Shown: positions 1 through 6,036 of the stretch, piece after piece
Numbering within the stretch: position 1 is the first letter of the stretch
How the letters are laid out: each line of letters starts with the position of its first letter
Assembly (NCBI GenBank): GCA_018672815.1
Contig: JABHDX010000122.1
Location: 1 to 9,744, forward strand
DNA from: Gammaproteobacteria bacterium
GTDB taxonomy: Bacteria; Pseudomonadota; Gammaproteobacteria; UBA11654
Reading direction: 5' to 3'
DNA: 9,744 nt
The notes under the pieces: generated by a model
The model's input: the letters and a program-made list of their open reading frames with translations, nothing else
Told to the model about the DNA's origin: nothing
Databases searched by the model: none
Position numbers and translations under genes: made by a program

Positions 1-43
1 CATTGCTAAATAAAAATACTGATAAAAGTAGTAAATGTTTCAT
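1..43 (-). CDS. N-terminus of a secreted protein, cut by the left window edge
   Basis: An ATG at 43-41 on the minus strand opens a frame that runs off the left edge. The 14 visible residues are MKHLLLLSVFLFSN: one basic patch followed by a hydrophobic run, the beginning of a Sec signal peptide or signal anchor. A good ribosome binding site, GAGGAG at 54-49, lies 5 bases upstream of the ATG, and this decides the start. The gene begins only 22 bases after the encoded CCA of the tRNA-Gly gene on the same strand, with no room for its own full promoter, so it is probably co-transcribed with the tRNA. The function cannot be read from so short a piece. Confidence 0.7.
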   Translation of the reverse strand, partial: MKHLLLLSVFLFSN

Positions 44-48
44 TGTTT

Positions 49-54
49 CTCCTC
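49..54 (-). promoter_or_regulatory. Ribosome binding site of the left-edge gene
   Basis: GAGGAG on the minus strand, 5 bases before the ATG at 43. It supports the call that the short open frame at the left edge is a real gene start. Confidence 0.7.
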
Positions 55-65
55 GATACTATAAA

Positions 66-141
66 TGGAGCGGGAAACGAGATTCGAACTCGCGACCTCA
101 ACCTTGGCAAGGTTGCGCTCTACCAGCTGAGCTATTCCCGC
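66..141 (-). tRNA. tRNA-Gly, anticodon GCC
   Basis: A complete 76-base cloverleaf reads on the minus strand. The acceptor stem GCGGGAA (141-135) pairs with TTCCCGC (76-70). The anticodon stem CAACC/GGTTG encloses the loop TTGCCAA, with anticodon GCC at 108-106. The T loop is TTCGAAT. The discriminator base is U73, as in bacterial glycine tRNAs, and CCA is encoded at 68-66. It decodes GGC and GGU. A signal-peptide gene follows 22 bases downstream, and a plausible promoter sits just upstream at 186-158. Confidence 0.97.
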
Positions 142-157
142 GTAAAGTAAGAGACTT

Positions 158-186
158 ATTCTAACTCTATCTTAAGATTAGTTAAA
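158..186 (-). promoter_or_regulatory. Candidate sigma70 promoter of tRNA-Gly
   Basis: On the minus strand TTTAAC (186-181) is followed after 17 bases by TAGAAT (163-158), five of six matches to the -10 consensus. The -10 ends 16 bases before tRNA base 1, a normal distance for a short tRNA leader. The -35 is poor. The spacer holds an 8-base palindrome, TCTTAAGA, at 170-177. This is the only convincing promoter pair between the divergent tRNA and the gene at 340. Confidence 0.45.
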
Positions 187-264
187 GAATTGGTTACCGT
201 CATCCTAACGTCATCAATCCAATACTAATGAGTTTTTAAGATGCTTTTTTAGAGATATATATTT

Positions 265-289
265 AAGGAGGAGTGCTATGATAAAGTAA
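265..289 (+). other. Strong Shine-Dalgarno followed by a three-codon open frame (Met-Ile-Lys-stop)
   Basis: AAGGAGG at 265-271 is a full anti-16S match and the best ribosome binding site in the window. Six bases later comes ATG at 278, then ATA AAG TAA, ending at 289. No longer frame continues from it. The gene at 340 has its own, weaker site. The element could be a start-stop leader that affects expression of the next gene, or the remnant of a lost gene start. The sequence is certain; a function is not. Confidence 0.4.
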
Positions 290-328
290 ATAAGCAACAT
301 TTAAATAATAAAATTAATGTATAAAATC

Positions 329-333
329 AGGGG
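329..333 (+). promoter_or_regulatory. Ribosome binding site of the NTF2-like gene
   Basis: AGGGG ends 6 bases before ATG 340. Together with the signal peptide that begins at this Met, it fixes the start. Confidence 0.55.
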
Positions 334-339
334 ATAATT

Positions 340-873
340 ATGAATAAGATACTGCTAAGCATCAGCATACTATTGTTAGCTCAACTCTCTTTTGCGGGCC
401 ATCATGAAGAGAGTGAGAAAGCCACAGCAACTATCATCGGTTATGAAAAGTCCGATGAAGGTGAGAAGCTTGATATTATCGCCGGAGATATATCTGTCAT
501 CGATATCTGGGTTAAATACGTTGAAGCACACAACATACGAGACCTTGAGGCTATAAACAGCATGAATGCTGCTGACTTTGAAGGCAGAGCAGCCAACGGT
601 GTTATCGTAAAAGGGACAGAAGCTCACTCTGCATTTCTAAAGAAATGGTTCGCAACATCTAATCCATCTTGGGAATACAGCTATGCAATAGCAAACGATG
701 TACCTCAAAAAGATGGGACTATCCATCATTGGGTGACCTCATCCTACACATTGACCGATATCATCGATGGTAAAGAAGTTGTTTCTGAAGATTTTTTCGA
801 TGTACGCATTGAAAATGGTAAAATTAAATATATCTTCGTGGCCTCCAGAGCAGTAATTACTGAAGAGGAATAG
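340..873 (+). CDS. Exported NTF2/SnoaL-like domain protein
   Basis: This 177-residue protein has a Sec signal peptide, residues 1-19, ending in LSFA before GHHEE. Residues about 51-170 follow the pattern of the SnoaL/NTF2-like superfamily: a first helix (VIDIWVKYVEAHNIRDLEAI), an acidic turn with AADFEG, a helix around AHSAFLKKWF, then alternating strands (WEYSYAIANDV, HHWVTSSYTLTD, SEDFFDVRIENGKIKYIFV). This fold forms a cone with a pocket and serves either as a small enzyme or as a binding module, so the family alone does not give a reaction. The signal peptide places it in the periplasm. Codon use is less AT-biased than in the lipoprotein gene that follows. Two hairpins after the stop suggest it ends its own transcript. 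The fold call is by pattern recognition and is fairly secure; the role is unknown. Confidence 0.75.
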   Translation: MNKILLSISILLLAQLSFAGHHEESEKATATIIGYEKSDEGEKLDIIAGDISVIDIWVKYVEAHNIRDLEAINSMNAADFEGRAANGVIVKGTEAHSAFLKKWFATSNPSWEYSYAIANDVPQKDGTIHHWVTSSYTLTDIIDGKEVVSEDFFDVRIENGKIKYIFVASRAVITEEE

Positions 874-876
874 ATT

Positions 877-890
877 AGCCTGTAAAGGCT
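877..890 (+). other. Short hairpin with a GNRA-type loop, right after a stop codon
   Basis: AGCCT (877-881) pairs with AGGCT (886-890) around the tetraloop GTAA, three bases after the TAG at 871-873. It lacks a T-run, so it is not a terminator by itself, but it may protect the 3' end. Its arms can also pair with arms of the next hairpin at 906-932. Confidence 0.4.
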
Positions 891-905
891 TAACTCGTTC
901 ATATT

Positions 906-933
906 AAAGCCCCTTAAGTTATAAGAGGCTTTT
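906..933 (+). terminator. Rho-independent terminator after the NTF2-like gene
   Basis: AAAGCC (906-911) pairs with GGCTTT (927-932). An inner CTT/AAG stem (913-915 with 923-925) follows one C-A mismatch, with a 7-base loop. The 3' arm merges into TTTT (930-933). The hairpin lies 32 bases after the stop of the gene at 340 and 34 bases before ATG 968. A possible TTG start at 932 would overlap its T-run, which argues against that start. Confidence 0.6.
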
Positions 934-967
934 GCTCGGTAAACTCTCAAATCAAAGAATTGTAAGT

Positions 968-3349
968 ATGTTAAAGAACATTGTTATTATAATTTTAGTA
1001 ATTTTACTTAGTGCCTGTGCAAGCAGTGGAGGCAGTAAAAAATCAGAAGCAGTAGTTACACCACCTACTACAACATCTGAAATAGATGGGAGATTTCTAT
1101 TTGAGGATTTTTCAAACAGTTGGGAAAATTATGATGGCGTTACTGTTAGATATACTTCTGCACCATTTCAACCTAGTTCAGATTTTATTAGTAATGATAA
1201 GTATAAGATTGCTGATTATGGATTTTTAAGAAAAATTGTTACAGGACGACATGATGGTGGAAACACAAATGATGGCTATGTAAACCCTGGTGCCTGGAGT
1301 GGTAATGCAGTATGGATAGAAGCAGATCTTAACGGAGATGAGCATATAGACATGTTTTCTGTAGGAAATTATGCAGGCATTGAACCCTGGAATCCAGATG
1401 CTTTATTGATGACATGGATTAATGATGGGGAAGGACACTTTATATTAACACCTGGTATATTTTCTGATGGTATTTTCCCTTGTATAAGCGACGGTAAAAA
1501 TAATACTAATGTATTGAACTTATCTTGCGGAAGTGCAGAAGGTTATACTAATGGTATGTTAGTCGCTGACTTTAATGGCGATGGAATGAGCGATTATTAT
1601 GATACCGGTATATTGTATTTAAGTAATGATGGTAAATTAGAAAATAAAGCAATTACTAACTTGCCTGATATGTTCTTCAAAGACCATATTGGAAGAGTAT
1701 TTGTACATGATGCTGACTATGGCGATGCTAATAACGATGGCAATTTAGATATATTTTTACCTATGGGTGGCAGCACTCAAGCAGGTTACATGATTGACGG
1801 AAGTTATGCAGGTTGTGATGGTTGTAACGAACCTTTGCCTTGGGTCATGCTTATGAATGACGGTTCAGGAAACTTTGTAACTAATACAAATTTTAATGTT
1901 CCAGAAACTTTAGAAGACGGTAATCATTTATGGGCAACAACGGCCTCAATAGGAGACTTTGATAATGATGGTTTTGGAGATGTTGCAGTTGGTTGGTTTA
2001 ATCCTTCAATAGTTCATCATTATGGCTATTCACAAAATAGTGCAGGAGCAGTATTTTTAAATGATGGAAATAATGATTGGCGTAATAGAGACACTATAGA
2101 ACTACCTGCCAATTGGTATGGTGCTAATGGACTTGCAGTTGATATGGAAGTAATAGATTTTGATGAAGATGGCTGGCTAGATATTATATTAGGTGCAACA
2201 AGGTTTGAACCAAACTATGTAGGTACAATTTTACAGTTCTTTAAAAATATAAATGGCATTAGCTTTACTGATGTAACTACTTCTTTACATCCTAACACTT
2301 CTAAATACGAAACAGGTGGAAGCAATATTGGTAATGGGCAAGGTAAAATTAAAACATTAGATTTTGATCATGACGGAGATTTAGACATAGCTCATACTAA
2401 TTCTACAACCTATATATTGCTTAACAATGGAGATGGTACTTGGTCATTTTATGATGACTTTATAGATTTAGATAATGATAGAGTTTTATGGCCTATTGAG
2501 ATAGATGGTAAGTTTCAGTATGACTTTATTGGAAGTAACGTAAGTTGCAATGATGCAGATACTGAATGTATAACAGACTTTTTCCAAGTGTTAGATCCAC
2601 CTTTAGAAGAAATGCAACACGATATAGTGACAAAGCCAATGGGCTACGCAAATAATATTTTTGAAAGCACAATGCTACTTAATGATATTAGAAATCAAAG
2701 TAAAGGTAATAGAATTTTTGGCAAGCAATTAAATAATACCAATATCACTGGTTATAGTTACAGTAATTCAAATGGTATTGGTTTATATGTTGCTGATTTT
2801 TCAGGTACACATGAAGGCATAGTAATAGGTACAGATTGGGAAGTAAGAAATTACCATGCTGGTATAAGTTATAGCAGAAATGAGTTTATTGGCTACAATC
2901 AAACTAAATGGTATGGAGTAGGAAAAGCAAATTTAGAAACAGAATCTATAAACACATTTGTAGAATGGACTTACAGTTTCACGGATACATTATTCACTAA
3001 AATAGGAAGTACGATGCATTACACTACTGTGAAAGAATTTAGTGAAGAAGAGAGTATATATAATGTTCATATTGATGAATTTGATATGTTTATAGTTAGT
3101 GTATTTGCAGATTTAAGCAAAGTAATTAATACAAAATATGGTACTACATCTTTAACACTGGGTGCTCAGTATTATGAAACAAAAAAACTAGACATAGTTT
3201 TTGCAAACCACTTAACATATCAATACAAAAGAGATACATATTTAGGTAGGTTTAGTATTAACCACTCTTTTGGTTTATTTTATTTTAATGCTGAATTAGA
3301 TACTGAAAATAATGAAATTTATCAGTTAGGCTTTAATCTAAAATTTTAG
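968..3349 (+). CDS. FG-GAP/VCBS-repeat lipoprotein with C-terminal outer-membrane beta-barrel-like domain
   Basis: I start this gene at ATG 968 (793 residues), because MLKN plus a hydrophobic run and the lipobox LSAC make a clean lipoprotein signal, with lipid on Cys17. The residue after Cys is Ala, so the protein should go to the outer membrane. Six D-x-D/N-x-D-G-type calcium motifs fall at about 120, 201, 253, 330, 397 and 465 (for example DFNGDGMSD, DFDNDGFGD, DFDHDGDLD). They are typical of FG-GAP/VCBS repeats, which build beta-propellers used for adhesion or as scaffolds. Six further cysteines form three close pairs (172/187, 283/286, 527/534), suggesting disulfides. From about 580 to the end the chain is rich in alternating strands and ends YQLGFNLKF, with Y, L, F, L, F on alternate positions up to the terminal Phe, the signature of BAM-assembled barrels. 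No clear Shine-Dalgarno precedes ATG 968. A ligand is not predictable. Confidence 0.8.
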   Translation: MLKNIVIIILVILLSACASSGGSKKSEAVVTPPTTTSEIDGRFLFEDFSNSWENYDGVTVRYTSAPFQPSSDFISNDKYKIADYGFLRKIVTGRHDGGNTNDGYVNPGAWSGNAVWIEADLNGDEHIDMFSVGNYAGIEPWNPDALLMTWINDGEGHFILTPGIFSDGIFPCISDGKNNTNVLNLSCGSAEGYTNGMLVADFNGDGMSDYYDTGILYLSNDGKLENKAITNLPDMFFKDHIGRVFVHDADYGDANNDGNLDIFLPMGGSTQAGYMIDGSYAGCDGCNEPLPWVMLMNDGSGNFVTNTNFNVPETLEDGNHLWATTASIGDFDNDGFGDVAVGWFNPSIVHHYGYSQNSAGAVFLNDGNNDWRNRDTIELPANWYGANGLAVDMEVIDFDEDGWLDIILGATRFEPNYVGTILQFFKNINGISFTDVTTSLHPNTSKYETGGSNIGNGQGKIKTLDFDHDGDLDIAHTNSTTYILLNNGDGTWSFYDDFIDLDNDRVLWPIEIDGKFQYDFIGSNVSCNDADTECITDFFQVLDPPLEEMQHDIVTKPMGYANNIFESTMLLNDIRNQSKGNRIFGKQLNNTNITGYSYSNSNGIGLYVADFSGTHEGIVIGTDWEVRNYHAGISYSRNEFIGYNQTKWYGVGKANLETESINTFVEWTYSFTDTLFTKIGSTMHYTTVKEFSEEESIYNVHIDEFDMFIVSVFADLSKVINTKYGTTSLTLGAQYYETKKLDIVFANHLTYQYKRDTYLGRFSINHSFGLFYFNAELDTENNEIYQLGFNLKF

Positions 3350-3402
3350 TAATTAAAACAATGTTCTTATTTATCATTTCCCTAAATAATGCTGATATGA
3401 GT

Positions 3403-3420
3403 ATGAAATGTTTCATTTTC
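3403..3420 (+). terminator. Weak hairpin, possible terminator of the lipoprotein gene
   Basis: ATGAAA (3403-3408) and TTTCAT (3411-3416) form a near-perfect palindrome followed by TTTTC. It starts about 54 bases after the lipoprotein stop. The stem is short and AT-only, so the call is tentative. No other hairpin with a T-run is visible in the 141-base gap to the gene at 3491. Confidence 0.22.
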
Positions 3421-3490
3421 AGATAAAGTTTAACCTTGTAATAAAACTATTGATAACGCCAAATCCATAAAGATAAGTTAAAATAATCAA

Positions 3491-4273
3491 ATGAGAAAGA
3501 TTTTTTCAATGTTTATACTTTACGTATTCATAATATTGAATACTTCTGCATCCGATCACGATATATATACAATAAATATAAAGGATGATAATCCAAAAAA
3601 TATTTTGTTCGTCGGGAATAGCTATCTTTATTATAACGATAGTTTACACAATCACTTTAAAAGAATCGTCGAGGAAAAATACCCGGATTATGATGGTGGA
3701 AGCAGTGTTAAATCTGCAACCATTGGAGGGTCAAGATTAAAACACCATAATATGGATCATTTACTAGGATCTAAAACAATAAGTACAGTAGATAAATTTG
3801 ATTTAGTTATACTCCAAGGTGGAAGTGGTGAATCACTCTCAAAAACAGATCGAGAAGAATTCTTCAAGACAGCAAAAACACATACTAATAAAATTAAATC
3901 ATCTGGAGCAGATGCTGCATTTTATATGATTCATGCGTATGTTAAACCACATAAAAACTATTCACCCACTCTTATTCGAGTCATAGAAAAGATGTATACA
4001 AAAGCTGGAAAAGATAATAATACATTGGTAATTCCAGTGGGTTTAGCATTTGAAAATGCTTATAAAAAAAGACCTGCTATCAAGCTACATAAAATAGATG
4101 GTACTCACCCTGATATTTTGGGTACTTATTTAGCTGCATGTGTAGTCTATGCAAGTATCTATAAAGACAACCCTGTTGGTATCAGTTATGACTACAACGG
4201 TGTAATTAACTCTGAAGATAAACTATTTCTTCAAAATATTGCATATGAAACAGTTCAGGCATATTTGAATTAA
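3491..4273 (+). CDS. Secreted SGNH/GDSL-type hydrolase (DUF4886-like)
   Basis: This 260-residue protein has a signal peptide ending near NTSA (residue 20), so it should act in the periplasm or outside. Residues 37-50 read KNILFVGNSYLYYN. GNS replaces the classic GDS block I, with Ser44 as the likely nucleophile. Block II is ATIGGS, Gly80 being the probable oxyanion residue. Block III is LQGGS (108-112), which lacks the Asn of GxND. Block V is DGTHPD, with Asp203 and His206 in the D-x-x-H spacing of the catalytic dyad. The following GTYLAACVVYA is typical of SGNH proteins of the DUF4886 type. Such enzymes are esterases or deacylases, often on carbohydrates; the substrate here is unknown. The stop is immediately followed by the ATG of the SDR gene, so the genes are co-transcribed and probably translationally coupled. 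No clear ribosome binding site lies before ATG 3491. Confidence 0.8.
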   Translation: MRKIFSMFILYVFIILNTSASDHDIYTINIKDDNPKNILFVGNSYLYYNDSLHNHFKRIVEEKYPDYDGGSSVKSATIGGSRLKHHNMDHLLGSKTISTVDKFDLVILQGGSGESLSKTDREEFFKTAKTHTNKIKSSGADAAFYMIHAYVKPHKNYSPTLIRVIEKMYTKAGKDNNTLVIPVGLAFENAYKKRPAIKLHKIDGTHPDILGTYLAACVVYASIYKDNPVGISYDYNGVINSEDKLFLQNIAYETVQAYLN

Positions 4274-4987
4274 ATGAAAACAGTATTAATCACTGGTGGA
4301 AACAGAGGACTTGGGCTTGAATTTGTAAAGCAATATTCACAACTGGGTTATAAAATTATTGTCACCTGTAGAAATCCCAATGAAGCTAAAGAACTTAATA
4401 CTTTAAAAGAAAATTCGAAAACAGATATCAAAATACATACATTGGATGTAACAAACCATGAAGAAATAGATTTATTGTCTAAATCACTATCAAATAAGCC
4501 GATAGATATCATAATAAATAATGCAGGTATTATTGGTCCATTCCCAATATTTGAACATATTGAAAAACAACGTTTCACAACAATGGATTACACAGTCTGG
4601 GAAAAAGTACTAAGAACCAATCTCTTTGGCCCAGTTAAAATTTCTGAGTCCTTTCTAGAAAATATAAAAAATGGACAAGAAAAAAAAATAATCTTTATTT
4701 CCAGTACAGTGGGATCAATCAATGAAGGCAAAGAATCTGCTTACGCTTATGCAACAAGTAAAACTGCATTGAATAAAGCAATTTCATTAATGGCAGAAAA
4801 CTTAAAAAATGAGAATATTCATGTATTAGCTCTATGTCCTGGTTATGTTAAAACAAGAATGAATGCTGGTGGAGCCAACCTTGAGACTGATGAAAGCATC
4901 AAAGGAATGATTAAACAAATTGATTCACTTGATGAGTCAAATACCGGTACTTTCATTAGGTACAACGGTGAGTTAATAACCTGGTAA
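4274..4987 (+). CDS. Short-chain dehydrogenase/reductase, C-factor-like
   Basis: This 237-residue cytoplasmic oxidoreductase of the classical SDR fold shows TGGNRGLG (7-14), the TGxxxGxG nucleotide-binding turn. Arg33 after the second strand favours NADP(H). DVT lies at 58-60, NNAG at 82-85 and structural Asn at 116 (LRTNLFGP). The catalytic Ser is 143 or 144 (ISS), YATSK (159-163) supplies Tyr and Lys, and CPGYVKT starts at 188. The short C-terminus ending NGELITW resembles the CsgA/C-factor and sniffer-type SDRs, which reduce carbonyls of varied small molecules; this does not fix the substrate. ATG 4274 directly abuts the upstream stop and has no good Shine-Dalgarno of its own, so translation probably depends on ribosomes arriving from the hydrolase gene. 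The VOC gene follows after 6 bases. Confidence 0.9.
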   Translation: MKTVLITGGNRGLGLEFVKQYSQLGYKIIVTCRNPNEAKELNTLKENSKTDIKIHTLDVTNHEEIDLLSKSLSNKPIDIIINNAGIIGPFPIFEHIEKQRFTTMDYTVWEKVLRTNLFGPVKISESFLENIKNGQEKKIIFISSTVGSINEGKESAYAYATSKTALNKAISLMAENLKNENIHVLALCPGYVKTRMNAGGANLETDESIKGMIKQIDSLDESNTGTFIRYNGELITW

Positions 4988-4993
4988 TCGCTT

Positions 4994-5923
4994 ATGAAAT
5001 TGACTAATTCAATCTCGAGTATCATTGTTGGAGTGAGAGATATGGATGTTGCTCTTGATCTTTGGATTTCCACATTTGGTTTTGAAATAGTAGAACAAAG
5101 AATAGGATCAGATCCAGACCTATCAAAACTTTGGGATCTGGATGAAAACGAAATCGTTCGTCAAACTCTTGTGGCTACACCGAATATGACAATAGGAATG
5201 CTGCATTTTGTTGAATTTAACAATCCAAGCCTAGAAGTAAGACAGTCAGCCTCCTCCACTGACCTTGGGCCTAAAAATCTAGACATTACATGTAGGGAAC
5301 TTCCCAAAAGATACGATGAACTTCTATCCTTGGGACATCAATTTAGATCAAAATATATTAACTATAAAATTGAATCTACTAATGCTGATGTTTTTGAAGT
5401 ACAGATGCCGGGACATGACTCTACAAATATTATTTTCATGGAATGGTTAGGGGAAAAAATTACTTTATCGCCCAAAAACTATGGTGGTATCACCTCATTA
5501 GTTACTGTGGTTCCAGACTTGGAGGTAGAAGCAAATTTTTATCAATCAGTTTTTGGATTAAAAGAGACTATGCATGAAGATCTATTTGGCCCTCATGTGG
5601 AAGCAATGATTGGTCTACCTAAAGGTGGTGGGTTAATTCTTAAACTACTAGAAGGGGATGAAACAGATCGATACGGTCGAGTAGAATTAGTTAATTATGT
5701 AGGTGCAGAAACACAAGTTGATCGTTATAAGATTGCAAAACCCCCTGCCTTAGGAACTCTTCATTGCACTTTTAAAACAGATTCAATAAACACCTTTGGT
5801 GAAAAATTAGATCAAATGGGTATTGAGAGTCAGTGCAATGAAAATCTTGATCTTATCTATGGAAAAAGATCAGTATATTCCATTTCGACTCCAGCAGGAC
5901 TTAGAATAGATGTAATGGAATAA
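4994..5923 (+). CDS. Two-domain VOC (glyoxalase/extradiol dioxygenase-like) protein
   Basis: This 309-residue protein reads as four beta-alpha-beta-beta-beta modules, or two VOC domains. Module 1 starts at SIIVGVRDMDVALDLW (9-24), module 2 near KNLDITCRELPKRYDEL (94-110), module 3 at ITSLVTVVPDLEVEANFYQ (166-184) and module 4 at GTLHCTFKTDSINTFGEKL (254-272). VOC enzymes place metal ligands on the first and last strands of modules. Modules 1 and 3 lack the usual His there. Module 4 keeps His257 and a terminal Glu309 in ligand-like places, so any metal site is probably in the C-terminal half. Family activities include glyoxalase, epimerase and ring-cleaving dioxygenase; the exact reaction is not readable. 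It is the last gene of the 3491-5923 group and starts 6 bases after the SDR stop without a strong ribosome binding site. Confidence 0.82.
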   Translation: MKLTNSISSIIVGVRDMDVALDLWISTFGFEIVEQRIGSDPDLSKLWDLDENEIVRQTLVATPNMTIGMLHFVEFNNPSLEVRQSASSTDLGPKNLDITCRELPKRYDELLSLGHQFRSKYINYKIESTNADVFEVQMPGHDSTNIIFMEWLGEKITLSPKNYGGITSLVTVVPDLEVEANFYQSVFGLKETMHEDLFGPHVEAMIGLPKGGGLILKLLEGDETDRYGRVELVNYVGAETQVDRYKIAKPPALGTLHCTFKTDSINTFGEKLDQMGIESQCNENLDLIYGKRSVYSISTPAGLRIDVME

Positions 5924-5951
5924 TGAATCTAACCCAATTCATAAAACAGTG

Positions 5952-5975
5952 GTTCTAGTAGAACAATATATTTTT
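5952..5975 (+). terminator. Weak terminator candidate after the VOC gene
   Basis: GTTCT (5952-5956) pairs with AGAAC (5960-5964) across a three-base loop, and TTTTT follows at 5971-5975. The six-base gap between stem and T-run and the short stem make it weak. It is in the expected place, about 30 bases after the stop at 5923. Confidence 0.3.
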
Positions 5976-6010
5976 AGAAATTGAATGAACTAGGATCTTT
6001 GTATCATTGT

Positions 6011-6036
6011 GAAAACTTGAATAATATTTTTTCAAG
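6011..6036 (-). terminator. Terminator candidate of the minus-strand membrane gene
   Basis: On the minus strand CTTGAA (6036-6031) pairs with TTCAAG (6021-6016) over a 9-base AT loop, followed by TTTTC (6015-6011). The stem begins inside the last codons and includes the TGA stop at 6034-6032. A six-pair stem is modest. Confidence 0.35.

Noticed and set aside
66..141. tRNA gene as an integration site for a mobile element
   Set aside because: No repeat of the tRNA 3' end, no integrase and no phage-like gene was found in the window.
320..327. TATAAAAT as a -10 box of the gene at 340
   Set aside because: Transcription would start within the ribosome site and no -35 is present at a useful distance.
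376..950. Open frames on the minus strand opposite the NTF2-like gene
   Set aside because: They are shadows of the coding strand: no ribosome site, no recognisable domain, and overlap with a protein that has a signal peptide and a clear fold pattern.
932..967. TTG start that would lengthen the lipoprotein by 12 residues
   Set aside because: It overlaps the T-run of a terminator, has no ribosome site, and would put a polar stretch before an otherwise perfect lipoprotein signal beginning at ATG 968.
968..3349. VCBS motifs as a DNA-level tandem repeat
   Set aside because: The six motifs are 52 to 81 residues apart with divergent DNA between them. They are protein-fold repeats only.
31..3416. 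Shared 12-base string AAATGTTTCATT near 33-44 and 3406-3417
   Set aside because: It is low-complexity AT-rich sequence, inside a start codon region in one copy and a weak hairpin in the other. Two copies do not make a repeat family.
4348..5073. Two 76-residue minus-strand open frames inside the SDR and VOC genes
   Set aside because: The plus-strand proteins have complete family motifs here. The antisense frames have no motif or start signal.
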